Shown: positions 50,914 to 59,695 of the stretch, piece by piece
Layout: the number at the start of each line of letters is the position of its first letter
How positions within the stretch are numbered: position 1 is the first letter of the stretch
Source of the DNA: Oceanispirochaeta sp. M1
GTDB lineage: Bacteria; Spirochaetota; Spirochaetia; DSM-2461
Assembly (NCBI RefSeq): GCF_003346715.1
Contig: NZ_QQPQ01000002.1
Coordinates: 124,001 to 188,000, forward strand
Length of the DNA stretch: 64,000 nt
Direction of reading: 5' to 3'
Notes under the pieces: model-generated
What the model was told of the DNA's origin: nothing
Database searches by the model: none
The model's input: the letters and a program-made list of their open reading frames with translations, nothing else
Position numbers and translations under genes: made by a program

Positions 50914-53271
50914 ATGACCGGTCCTGAAGTCCTGATAAAACAGCTGGAACATTTACTCAATTTCCACGGGAAGAATCTTACTCCCCGTGAATTTCTCCGG
51001 ATACTGTCTCCTTTCATTTCAAAAGAGATGGACCTCAGAAGAGAAAAAACACTTCTTCAGGATAATAAAGACAAGGTCAGAAGGCTCTATTATTTTTCTG
51101 CCGAGTATCTGACCGGCCGCCTTCTGAATCAGAATATTCTGGCCCTGGGTATCAGGGAGGAAGTAGTCCGAATGGCTGCCGATCACAATCTGGATCTGAC
51201 ACAGATACTTGAAGAGGAAGCGGACCCGGGTCTTGGTAATGGTGGACTCGGACGTCTTGCCTCCTGCTTTATGGATTCACTTGTACATCTGGATCTGCCG
51301 GCGACAGGATATGGAATATGCTATCGCTTCGGTCTCTTCAGACAGGAAATAAAAGATCACAGACAGATAGAACTTGCCGATGACTGGCAGAACGATGACC
51401 ATTGGGGAACAGAAGACCGAAATACCCGCTACACCATCCCCCTGGGGGGATCAGTTGATATCAGCTGCACAGATAGGGGAGAGCTGAAGTTCCACCTGAA
51501 ACCGGCAAGAGAATTCATAGCCATACCCGTTGATTATCCGGTAAGCTCAACAAACAGTGACCGTGTACACCCCCTCCGTCTATGGAAAGCGGAATCTCCG
51601 GAAGGATTCCATCTGGACAGATTCAATAAGGAATTTCATTCTGAGGCATGGGCTTCAATCAATGAAGCTGCCTCCCTGACAGCTGTACTCTACCCGGGAG
51701 ATCAGGGAGAACGCGGGAAAAAACTCCGATTAAAACAGCAGTACTTTTTTGTATCCGCATCATTACAGGATATGATGGCTTCATACCGAAAGAATCATGG
51801 AAACTCATGGAATGATTTTCCAGACACAGCAGTGATCCAGCTCAATGATACCCACCCCGTACTTGCCATCCCCGAACTGATGCGTCTGCTTCTGGATGGA
51901 GAGGGACTAACATGGGATGAAGCGTGGAATATCTGCCAGAGGATCTTTGCCTACACCAATCATACAGTTCTGGAAGAGGCTCTTGAAAAATGGCCTGTTA
52001 AATATATCAGAGATCTGTTCCCGCGGATTATGCTGATTCTTGAAGAAATTCAAAGACGTCTGGAAGAGACCCCTCATGCACCTCGGATAATCAATAACGA
52101 TACTGTACACATGGCGGCACTGGCAGCCCACGGCAGCTTTTCTATAAACGGAGTAGCTGTACTCCATTCTGATCTCTTGAAACAGACCGTCCTGAAAGAC
52201 TGGTACACCCTCTACCCCGAACGCTTCAATAATAAGACAAATGGAATAACCCACAGACGATGGCTGATGCAGTGCAATCCCAGACTCAGCACATTGATCA
52301 ATGAACTCATAGGCACAGACTGGCATAAAGATCCTTCAAAATTATCCAAACTCAGGGGTTTTGATGATGATTCGGTTCTCCAGAGACTTTCAGAGATAAA
52401 AAGCGCCAATAAGGCTGATTTTACCCGATGGCTGAAAATAGAGAAGGGTCTTATTGTTCAGCCGGATTCTCTTTTTGACTTCCAGGTTAAAAGAATTCAC
52501 GAATATAAAAGACAGCTTCTCAATCTTTTCACAGTACTGTCCCTCTATATAGATATAAAGGCCGGGATTCCTACAGGGAGCACTCCCCATACGTTCTTTC
52601 TGGGAGGCAAGGCGGCTCCGGGCTATGTGATGGCCAAGGAAATTATCTACTTCTGCGGACGTCTTTCTGAAACTATAAACAATGATCCCCTCTGCAGGGA
52701 CAGACTTTCACTCCATTTTCTTCCGGGATACACCGTCAGTATGGCAGAAAAGATCTTTCCGGCTTCCGAGCTTTCACAGCAGATATCCACAGCCGGAAAA
52801 GAAGCCTCGGGCACAGGAAATATGAAATTCATGATGAATGGGGCTCTCACCCTGGGAACCCATGACGGTGCCAATATTGAGATATTTCGGGCGGCAGGAG
52901 AGGAGAACAACTTCCCCTTCGGCATGAAAACTGAAGAAGCCGTCAGCTGCAGAGAAACATACAACCCCGGCAGTTACCTTGAAAGGAATGAATTTGTACA
53001 GAGAATCATAAATGCCCTGAATCAGGGTATCCTGGGAGACCCTTCAGCATTCAGAATTATTCTGGATAATCTGCTTAATCATGACCCCTATTTGGTACTG
53101 CCCGAAATTGAATCGCACAGCCGGGCTGTCCGTAATGCGGAACTTCAGTATGACGATAAAAAGATATGGAATAGAAAGAGTCTTCAGAATATAGCCGCTT
53201 CGGGAATTTTTTCATCCGATAGAACCATCGCTGAATATGCTGCTGAGATCTGGCGGCTCACACCACGCTAA
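50914..53271 (+). CDS. glgP: Glycogen/alpha-glucan phosphorylase
   Basis: A PLP enzyme releasing glucose-1-phosphate from glycogen or maltodextrin. 785 aa, a little shorter than the E. coli enzyme. The N-terminal part holds GNGGLGRLASCFMDSL near residue 110. PLP-binding Lys638 is in EASGTGNMKFMMNGAL, with GTHDGANIEI after. Glucan-phosphorylase signatures such as FQVKRIHEYKRQLLN near 520 are intact. It follows hom by 55 bases with its own GGAG site and could be co-transcribed with it, although no functional link is evident. Confidence 0.95.
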   Translation: MTGPEVLIKQLEHLLNFHGKNLTPREFLRILSPFISKEMDLRREKTLLQDNKDKVRRLYYFSAEYLTGRLLNQNILALGIREEVVRMAADHNLDLTQILEEEADPGLGNGGLGRLASCFMDSLVHLDLPATGYGICYRFGLFRQEIKDHRQIELADDWQNDDHWGTEDRNTRYTIPLGGSVDISCTDRGELKFHLKPAREFIAIPVDYPVSSTNSDRVHPLRLWKAESPEGFHLDRFNKEFHSEAWASINEAASLTAVLYPGDQGERGKKLRLKQQYFFVSASLQDMMASYRKNHGNSWNDFPDTAVIQLNDTHPVLAIPELMRLLLDGEGLTWDEAWNICQRIFAYTNHTVLEEALEKWPVKYIRDLFPRIMLILEEIQRRLEETPHAPRIINNDTVHMAALAAHGSFSINGVAVLHSDLLKQTVLKDWYTLYPERFNNKTNGITHRRWLMQCNPRLSTLINELIGTDWHKDPSKLSKLRGFDDDSVLQRLSEIKSANKADFTRWLKIEKGLIVQPDSLFDFQVKRIHEYKRQLLNLFTVLSLYIDIKAGIPTGSTPHTFFLGGKAAPGYVMAKEIIYFCGRLSETINNDPLCRDRLSLHFLPGYTVSMAEKIFPASELSQQISTAGKEASGTGNMKFMMNGALTLGTHDGANIEIFRAAGEENNFPFGMKTEEAVSCRETYNPGSYLERNEFVQRIINALNQGILGDPSAFRIILDNLLNHDPYLVLPEIESHSRAVRNAELQYDDKKIWNRKSLQNIAASGIFSSDRTIAEYAAEIWRLTPR

Positions 53272-53300
53272 AAAACTATTATTCCTGAAGATCTGCTCTC

Positions 53301-54005
53301 TTAAGAAGTGAACTGGGCGATATAGGGATCTGCAAGCTGAAACAGAATAATCAGCACTATGGCAGGTATAAAGTTTGCCGTCTTTATTTTTTTCAATTTG
53401 AGCAGGTTGATTCCGATCATCATTATCAGACAACCACCCACGGCGGAAACCGCATGAATCATGGATTCATCAACATAAGGAGCCACCCATGTTGAAAGAA
53501 TAGTCAAAGCTCCCTGAACAATCAGGACAGAAACAGCCGAGAAGGCCACACCCCATCCCATAACAGCAGCCAGAAGAACAGATACAGAGCCGTCCATGAC
53601 AGATTTAAGAAATATAAGAGAATAGTCCTTTTCAATACCGGCCTTGAAAGAACCGACAATTGTCATGGCACCTACACAGAAAAGAACCGTGGCATCCAGA
53701 AAGCCAAGTGCAAACTGCCCCTCCCCCATCTTTCCCGGGAGTCTATTCTTAAGCCACTCTCCCATCTTCAGAACAAGATCTTCAAGCCCCATCCAGGTTC
53801 CCAGAAGCCCGCCGACAACGAGGGAGAAAACCATATAGAGTGCATTACAGTTTTCCTGTGCCATAGTGAAACCCAGAAGGAGTGTAAAAACTCCCAGGGC
53901 TGTAAAGACAACATTTTCATATTTATCATGGATTTTGCCTTTTAGAAGGAGGCCTATAAGAGCACCGATTAATATGGCTAGGGCGTTAACTACTGCTGCA
54001 ATCAT
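53301..54005 (-). CDS. DUF554 family inner-membrane protein
   Basis: A 234-aa integral membrane protein with about seven hydrophobic segments. It matches DUF554 (YdfK-like): starts IAAVVNALAILIGALIGLLLKGK, with a central GQFALGFLDATVLFCVGAMTIVGSFKAG and later SVMDGSVSVLLAAVMGWGV. DUF554 proteins are predicted transporters without proven substrate. It is convergent with the phosphorylase gene, 29 bases away, and transcribed away from the small gene at 54140. No terminator is obvious on either side. Confidence 0.85.
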   Translation of the reverse strand: MIAAVVNALAILIGALIGLLLKGKIHDKYENVVFTALGVFTLLLGFTMAQENCNALYMVFSLVVGGLLGTWMGLEDLVLKMGEWLKNRLPGKMGEGQFALGFLDATVLFCVGAMTIVGSFKAGIEKDYSLIFLKSVMDGSVSVLLAAVMGWGVAFSAVSVLIVQGALTILSTWVAPYVDESMIHAVSAVGGCLIMMIGINLLKLKKIKTANFIPAIVLIILFQLADPYIAQFTS

Positions 54006-54139
54006 GGAGTGATTCTACCCCGTCAAATAAAGAATGAAAAGCTAATATGAGTTCTTTCTTAAACTTAAGGCCAATTGAGCCGACAATCAAAGAGAACAGC
54101 ATAAACGATTACCAGCGCACAACAGGAGGTGTACATCTC

Positions 54140-54487
54140 ATGTACAAAGATACTAGCATCAGCCCAACTCATAGCAATCCGGAAATACCGGTAAGCGAAC
54201 ATGCAGGAGAAAATACTGCAGATAAGATCTATTGCGCCAACTGCAAGCACTGTAAACTGATTAGATCCAGTACAGGAAACAACGATCAGTACCAATTGCG
54301 TGTACGCTGCGATGCAGGGAAATGGAGAAAAAAGCTGGGGGAAGAAAAATTCTATAAATACTTTACCGTAGCCCGCAGAAGTACTGAAGATTGTGACCTC
54401 TATGAACCCATGGGAGATACTAAAGCCTTTCTGAAAGAACTCAAGAAAACCCTGCCGATTAAAGACGAAATTTATATCCATTCATGA
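54140..54487 (+). CDS. Small cysteine-cluster protein of unknown function
   Basis: A 115-aa soluble protein. It has C-x2-C-x2-C (YCANCKHC) about residues 40-47, then single cysteines in RVRC and EDC, a possible zinc or iron-sulfur site. The rest is basic with aromatic residues (EEKFYKYFTVARRS). The start is fixed by AGGAGGTG nine bases before 54140; an ATG at 54047 would add 31 residues without a ribosome site. I do not recognise the family. Neighbours (membrane protein, TPR lipoprotein) give no clear hint. Confidence 0.68.
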   Translation: MYKDTSISPTHSNPEIPVSEHAGENTADKIYCANCKHCKLIRSSTGNNDQYQLRVRCDAGKWRKKLGEEKFYKYFTVARRSTEDCDLYEPMGDTKAFLKELKKTLPIKDEIYIHS

Positions 54488-54592
54488 TATCACAGGCCTG
54501 ATTCCGAGAAACCTTTCTCTGAAAATGGCTGTGAACTTGAAAATGCACTTCCTGTAGAGTATTATGATCCCCATATTTTGATGAGGGATCTA

Positions 54593-55057
54593 ATGCGAAA
54601 ATATACCATCTATACAATTATTCTTATTATGACGGTCTTATCTCTTTCCTGTCAGTCCGTACCTAGAGCTGTTAACCAGGGCTGGTCAGAAGAGATGTTC
54701 TTCAAACAGGCACAGCAGTCCATCGATGATGGGCAGCTCAGTACTGCCCTGTTTTATTACGAAGTATTTCTAATCCGTTTTCCGGAAAACCATGCCAAAG
54801 TGATTGCTGCTGAATATGAGAGAGCTATTCTTCATAAGAAGCTGGGTGCCGAAGATCTGGCTATTCAGGGACTGAGGAAGGTTCTGGACAGTTATGAAAC
54901 CAGCAGTTACGTAATTCTCTACCCGCCCCGCTATAAAGTGCTGGCAGAGAAGGTTCTGGCAGGTCTGGAAGGACGTCCTGAAGAGGCTATTGATCCGGAA
55001 AAATACCCGGCCCGCAAACCGAGCGCCGATCAGGGCAGCGGACCAGGCTCCAGATAA
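54593..55057 (+). CDS. Small lipoprotein with TPR-like repeat
   Basis: A 154-aa envelope protein. Lipobox SLSC (Cys20), then residues 35-120 form two or more amphipathic helix pairs (FFKQAQQSIDDGQLSTALFYYEVFLIRFPEN; AAEYERAILHKKLGAEDLAIQGLRKVLDSY), a TPR-type fold as in YbgF/BamD relatives. A Pro/Ser/Gly-rich tail ends the protein. I start at 54593, with GAGGG seven bases before it. Convergent with the VWA gene by 9 bases. Function unknown; TPR lipoproteins usually act as scaffolds. Confidence 0.75.
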   Translation: MRKYTIYTIILIMTVLSLSCQSVPRAVNQGWSEEMFFKQAQQSIDDGQLSTALFYYEVFLIRFPENHAKVIAAEYERAILHKKLGAEDLAIQGLRKVLDSYETSSYVILYPPRYKVLAEKVLAGLEGRPEEAIDPEKYPARKPSADQGSGPGSR

Positions 55058-55066
55058 GTACTTCAG

Positions 55067-56191
55067 TCAGTATTCTGACGGGAGCAGTATTGGATAAATT
55101 GAAATTCCAAGATCTGCTGCCGCAGAGTATACCATCTCCTTGGTGATGCTTCCCATGGGAATCTCATGGGGAGGAGCGTCTCCGATCTGGATAATAATCC
55201 GGTGATCTCCAGTCCATTCATAGTTGGAAATCCCACTGAATATACCTTCATAGACAGCTTCGGGGATATCTCGCCCCCCTGAAACCGTAATACGGTTAAG
55301 CTGCCACTGCACCTGATCAAGATCTTCAAGGAAAGGTATCTCCTTAGTCAGATATGCTTCTTTATAATCCCTGTACATAACAATACCGATTCTGAAGGAA
55401 TCAAATCCTTCTATATGACTTTTTACCAGAGGAACAAGCTTCTTCTGAATGAAGTTGATATCGTTTTTCATACTGACTGTAGTATCCACAACCAGTACCA
55501 CATTAATAGTTCCGCCCTCTACAGAGGTGATTATCCTGCCGATTTTATCTACAGCCTCATCACCGTCTTCAGCACGGATAAATTCACCGCCAGTCATGAT
55601 GGCAGCTTCTTCCATAATATCTTCAAGTTCCTTTTCCACTTCCGCCACAATAACAGGAGGAGGCAGCTCTTTTATCTTTGAGGACAGAACAAAGGGATTA
55701 TCCTGATAGGCTCCAGAATAGTCAGCATAGGGCATCTCGAAGGATCTTATATTCAGCCATGTTCCCTGACGCAGTTCAAACTGCCCTTCCCTGCTCCATG
55801 AATAACCATATGTGAGATGAAGAGGAACAAAAATCTGAAAAGCCATGGCTCCCAGAATCTCGTTATATACGGGAGAAGAATCTATAAGGTAGTAATAACC
55901 GCTGTCATTGGGGAGAATCTCACCGTTAAGCATGCGGGGTTCATCTCCGTTAATCTCGTTATACTCATAAGGCCGCAGAGCAAAAGAGTCTCTCTGCTTT
56001 TCAGGGTCGGCAGTGGATTCAGTAACAAGAACAGAGTTCATCCCCTCCCGCTGCTTTATCCAGAGATGAAACCCCTCATCTTCCACCATATCGAGATATA
56101 CATCTCCCGGTTCAATTAAAAGTTCCTGAGAACTCAGCGGAACGAGGATGCATGTTGTAATAAATAAAAAAATGGCTATACCTTTTCTCAT
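55067..56191 (-). CDS. Exported von Willebrand factor A domain protein
   Basis: A 374-aa protein with a signal peptide (about residues 1-21, VPLSSQE; no lipobox). Residues 22-190 are beta-rich and unrecognised. A VWA domain runs from about residue 225 to the end, with the metal-adhesion site DTTVSM (D-x-T-x-S) and FRIGIVMYRDYKE, then HRIIIQIGDAPPHE. Such domains bind protein partners through a divalent metal. It is divergent from the lamin-tail lipoprotein gene and convergent with the TPR lipoprotein. No Shine-Dalgarno is obvious; start chosen from the signal peptide. Confidence 0.82.
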   Translation of the reverse strand: MRKGIAIFLFITTCILVPLSSQELLIEPGDVYLDMVEDEGFHLWIKQREGMNSVLVTESTADPEKQRDSFALRPYEYNEINGDEPRMLNGEILPNDSGYYYLIDSSPVYNEILGAMAFQIFVPLHLTYGYSWSREGQFELRQGTWLNIRSFEMPYADYSGAYQDNPFVLSSKIKELPPPVIVAEVEKELEDIMEEAAIMTGGEFIRAEDGDEAVDKIGRIITSVEGGTINVVLVVDTTVSMKNDINFIQKKLVPLVKSHIEGFDSFRIGIVMYRDYKEAYLTKEIPFLEDLDQVQWQLNRITVSGGRDIPEAVYEGIFSGISNYEWTGDHRIIIQIGDAPPHEIPMGSITKEMVYSAAADLGISIYPILLPSEY

Positions 56192-56304
56192 GTTATATTT
56201 ATCGGCCCTTTTTCGCCCTTCATGATGAGATTTTCTCAGGAGTTTTTATAGATTTTGAAGCAGGAGTTCAATTTTCAGAGTATTGACAGCAGGAGGCTCC
56301 CCAT

Positions 56305-57345
56305 ATGCTCAATATTCCATATAAAAAAGTTCTGAAACTCACTGTGCCTCTGATCTGTATTTCTCTCGCAGGCTGCTCTCTTCAATACAGTGATGATATT
56401 CTGACTGAACCCGACCTTTCTCCTCCGAGACTTCTGGAAATCAGCCCCACAGAAAGTCCGGAAATCAGGATTCTATTTGATGAGGCTGTTTATCCGGAAA
56501 ATGAAAATATAACCCTTGATACAGGAGACATGGCCGGTCTCAGCACAGTTGAAGAAAATACAATTGTACTTCTTCCGGAAAAGGCTCTAATTCCGGGAAA
56601 GCAGTACAGGGCGGCACTGACGGTGGAAGACAGCAGCGGAAACAGCTGCCGTTTTGTTCTTCCCTTCTGGGGATGGAATCCGAATATCCCGGATCTGTTG
56701 ATAAATGAATTTAATCCTGAGGGTTCAGGGAACAATCCTGACTGTATTGAACTTTATACAACCAAATCCGGAGACACCGCCGGTATGTGTTTATACTACG
56801 GAACAAAACAACATTATGAGTACCGCTATATCCTTCCTTCCCTCAAGCTGGAGACCGGTGAATATCTCATCATCCACTGCCGCCGGGAGTACACTGCCGA
56901 TGAAATCTCTGAAAAAGATGACAAGACTCTGTCCACAGGAAAACTTAGTTCAGATGAGGCATGGGATATCTGGCTTCCCGAAGACTCGGGACTCTCAGGG
57001 GCCAACGGGATTATCAGCATCTATAATGCTCCCGAGGGGATACTACAGGACGGAGTTATCTATTCTGAGAGAAGCTCGGATCTTGAAGATGATACTCTTG
57101 GGTGGACCAGCAGGACATTTGATGCTGCGGCTGATCTTTATGAAGGGGGGTTCTGGATATTCAGTTCTGAACTGATTCCTCCCGAAGAAGCCATAGCCTC
57201 TCACTATACAACGGGAACAAGATCATTATGCAGGAGTAGTAATTCTGTAGATTCTGACAGGAAGGAAGACTGGCATACAGTCCCTACGGGCGGGAAGAGC
57301 TTCGGATCAGCCAACTCAGATGAGATATATGTAATCCCGCCCTGA
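56305..57345 (+). CDS. Lipoprotein with Ig-like and lamin-tail (LTD) domains
   Basis: A 346-aa surface or periplasmic lipoprotein. Lipobox LAGC (Cys24). Residues 40-125 resemble a bacterial Ig-like (SbsA) domain (PPRLLEISPTESPEIRILFDEAV ... ALTVEDSSGNS). Residues 130-260 look like a lamin-tail domain (LLINEFNPEGSGNNPDCIELY ... YLIIHC). AGGAGG lies eight bases before the start. LTD domains are common in exported bacterial proteins of unknown role. It is divergent from the VWA gene with a 113-base gap, so the two may share regulation. Confidence 0.82.
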   Translation: MLNIPYKKVLKLTVPLICISLAGCSLQYSDDILTEPDLSPPRLLEISPTESPEIRILFDEAVYPENENITLDTGDMAGLSTVEENTIVLLPEKALIPGKQYRAALTVEDSSGNSCRFVLPFWGWNPNIPDLLINEFNPEGSGNNPDCIELYTTKSGDTAGMCLYYGTKQHYEYRYILPSLKLETGEYLIIHCRREYTADEISEKDDKTLSTGKLSSDEAWDIWLPEDSGLSGANGIISIYNAPEGILQDGVIYSERSSDLEDDTLGWTSRTFDAAADLYEGGFWIFSSELIPPEEAIASHYTTGTRSLCRSSNSVDSDRKEDWHTVPTGGKSFGSANSDEIYVIPP

Positions 57346-57365
57346 GAACAGGACGAGAATTTGAA

Positions 57366-57686
57366 TCAGACCAGATCCTTGAACATCTCTTCGATGGCAT
57401 CCCGGGGGATTACACCGACATTCTGTTTTACAACTTCACCCTTATTAAAAACCATAAGAGTGGGAATACTCTGAATATTATATCTACCGGACGATTCAGG
57501 GGCATCATCTACATTTGCTTTGCACACCTTGATTTTACCGGCATATTCTTCAGCAACTTCGGCGATTAGGGGACCTAGCATTTTACAAGGTACACACCAC
57601 TCGGCCCAAAAGTCGATCAGGACGGGAACATCAGACTTCAATACTTCCTGCTCAAATGTTTCATCCGTAAGGATTACTTCTGACAT
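57366..57686 (-). CDS. trxA: Thioredoxin
   Basis: A 106-aa disulfide reductase, normal length. Active-site disulfide Cys31-Cys34 reads WCVPC rather than the usual WCGPC; the cis-Pro appears in SIPTLMVFNKGE. The change of Gly to Val in the motif may shift redox potential. AAGGAG precedes the start. Located 105 bases after the end of the 57791-58552 gene on the same strand; no thioredoxin reductase gene is in the window. Confidence 0.93.
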   Translation of the reverse strand: MSEVILTDETFEQEVLKSDVPVLIDFWAEWCVPCKMLGPLIAEVAEEYAGKIKVCKANVDDAPESSGRYNIQSIPTLMVFNKGEVVKQNVGVIPRDAIEEMFKDLV

Positions 57687-57790
57687 ATAATTATCTCCTT
57701 AATACCTGGCCTTTTCAGCTCGAAGTATTTTTAAATAGTTATGATTCCATAATATTGTATCTGAGACTTTGATTCGTATTTTGATTTTAC

Positions 57791-58549
57791 TCAGAATCTC
57801 TTCAAGTCTTTCAGTCTGAAATCACTTATTATATTTTCAACATAATTGAACGCAATTTCAACACTTTCGTCCATTAATCCGCGATCCTGGCACTCAAGTA
57901 GTATATGTCTGAGTTCATGAAGGAAAAAAGAGGCTCTTTTGATGCATTCCTGAGCCTCACGGAAGAGTTCTGACGAATACTTACCCTTCTGCTGTAACAG
58001 AAAGAGATAACGATCCAGCTCCGGAGGTACATGATCCCCACCCACTGTGGTCATTCGCAGAAGCCGATTTTCAAGATTATAGCTGACAGTTGAGGAATGT
58101 ACCTTTCGGATAAACTTGGAAAGGGTTCTCCAGTGATTCTTATCCAGCTCATTAAGAGCTCCGTAAAGTTTCTTTACTTCCACCGAAGCATCATCATTTA
58201 TTTCAATCTCAGGATAGGACTCTATCTTCCTTTCAAGTTCTTCCATTATCTGATCGGCAAAGCCTTTTTTATTGGTTGAAGCCGGTTTAGCGGCACTGAC
58301 TTTCTTACGGCTTGCTTCATCTTTTCTGCCTTTGATAAGAGCCTGCAGATGTTCGATTTCATCTTTAATAAAACGGGTAAGATTAACCCGGGCATGAAGA
58401 GCAGTTATATACCTGTCCTCAAATCCGGTTTTTTCATCAATGGGGGTCATATAACTTATAATGTAGTCATCATAGGTTTTTCGAATTCTGACAAGAGCGT
58501 CCTGAATTTCCTTGTCACTCAGCTTGTCGCTTTTTTTGCGTTTAAACAT
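57791..58549 (-). CDS. Conserved-type hypothetical cytoplasmic protein
   Basis: A 252-aa charged soluble protein, mainly alpha-helical, without signal or membrane segment. It starts with a Lys-rich stretch (MFKRKKSDKLSDKEIQDAL), has a Lys/Ala/Ser-rich hinge near residue 90, and ends with FFLHELRHILLECQDRGLMDESVEIAFNYVENII. I do not recognise the family. The first ATG (58552) is followed directly by a second (58549); either may be used. A TTGACC-17 bp-GATACT pair lies close upstream. Thioredoxin follows on the same strand. Confidence 0.7.
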   Translation of the reverse strand: MFKRKKSDKLSDKEIQDALVRIRKTYDDYIISYMTPIDEKTGFEDRYITALHARVNLTRFIKDEIEHLQALIKGRKDEASRKKVSAAKPASTNKKGFADQIMEELERKIESYPEIEINDDASVEVKKLYGALNELDKNHWRTLSKFIRKVHSSTVSYNLENRLLRMTTVGGDHVPPELDRYLFLLQQKGKYSSELFREAQECIKRASFFLHELRHILLECQDRGLMDESVEIAFNYVENIISDFRLKDLKRF

Positions 58550-58758
58550 CAATTACAGTATCAGTCTTTTTACAGTTCTGGTCAATTAAGAGTCGGGATC
58601 AAAGACTACTTTAGCTGTGGGTTTCAGAGTAAAACCATTATGTTTAATATTAATAATCATACAGCTTCACAAATAAAATTATTGTAGTATTATGAAAGAG
58701 CATAAAATAAAAAGTAGTATATTATTATATGGCTTATCATCAATACAGAAAACTACCA

Positions 58759-59568
58759 TTATTCCTCCCGGAACTCTTTTCTGTAACGCCCTGGAGGAAG
58801 CTGATAACAGCGCTTGAAGAGTTTAGTAAAATAGTAGATGTCATCAATACCCGATTGGGCCGCCACCATTTTAACTGGTAATCCTGTGGTGCGTAGTAGA
58901 GAACTCCCCTTTTTCAAGCGCTCCCCCAATAAAAAATCACCCGGGGCTTTATGACACACAAGTTTAAACCGGTGACGGAAATAGTCATAAGAGATCCCCC
59001 AGGCGGCACTGATCCTGTGAAAATCATATTCGGCTTCCGGTTTCCTGGTAATCTCATGGGCTTTAACCAGAATCTTTCTATCCAGAGAATTCTCCGGTTC
59101 CTCCGCCACTGAAGGTTCCTGCATTTCCAACAAAAGCCCCTCCAGCAGATGAGTCCCCCTCTTCCATTGCTCCTGATTCAAAGCTATGAGGAGAGACTCA
59201 AAGAGATGGCAATATTCCGTATCATCACTTAAGGGTATAACAGGAAGAGCATGAATCGATGGAAAAAGACCACTATCTACAAATTTCTCTGCTCTAGGCC
59301 CCGCAAATGCTACATATGAATGAGACCAGACAGTATCCGGGAGATTTCCATAACGGAAACGCGGCCCGGGGAAAGTCATCCAGGCCGCCGGGGCAGTAAG
59401 AACTTCCCGGGGATGGTCATCGATCTGTAACCAAATACGCCCTGCCTTCAGATACTGGAGAGTATAGTAGTCCATGTATGAGCGGTCACCTCTGTGGATA
59501 TAATTATCCCGGGAAACCCAGTGCAGAAAGTGAAGCCCATTGAAATAGCATGTTTCCTTCTGTTTCAA
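58759..59568 (-). CDS. AraC-family transcriptional regulator
   Basis: A 269-aa regulator. The N-terminal part (about residues 10-130) is a cupin-type sensing domain (TLQYLKAGRIWLQIDDHPREVLTAPAAWMTFPG). The C-terminal 100 aa hold the two AraC helix-turn-helix motifs (ISAAWGISYDYFRHRFKLVCH; MVAAQSGIDDIYYFTKLFKRCYQLPPGRYRKEF). The best start is TTG at 59568, eight bases after GGAGGGG; an ATG at 59643 lies inside a strong hairpin and would add hydrophobic residues foreign to the family. Downstream of the GH2 gene on the same strand, so it probably controls that glycosidase and its importer. Confidence 0.87.
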   Translation of the reverse strand: MKQKETCYFNGLHFLHWVSRDNYIHRGDRSYMDYYTLQYLKAGRIWLQIDDHPREVLTAPAAWMTFPGPRFRYGNLPDTVWSHSYVAFAGPRAEKFVDSGLFPSIHALPVIPLSDDTEYCHLFESLLIALNQEQWKRGTHLLEGLLLEMQEPSVAEEPENSLDRKILVKAHEITRKPEAEYDFHRISAAWGISYDYFRHRFKLVCHKAPGDFLLGERLKKGSSLLRTTGLPVKMVAAQSGIDDIYYFTKLFKRCYQLPPGRYRKEFREE

Positions 59569-59630
59569 AATAATAACCCCTCCAGGAATAAGACAGTAAA
59601 TCGTCATCAGAATGATCAGCCTCCATATGA

Positions 59631-59668
59631 TCGAAGGGATCATCTCTTAAACAGTGAAATCCCTTCGA
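59631..59668. terminator. Strong hairpin between GH2 and AraC genes
   Basis: Perfect 10-bp stem TCGAAGGGAT / ATCCCTTCGA with an 18-base loop, 28 bases after the GH2 stop. No U-run on the minus side, so it may be an attenuator that lowers regulator expression relative to GH2. Confidence 0.6.
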
Positions 59669-59695
59669 AAATTAAATATGCTGTCAGAGTTCTGA

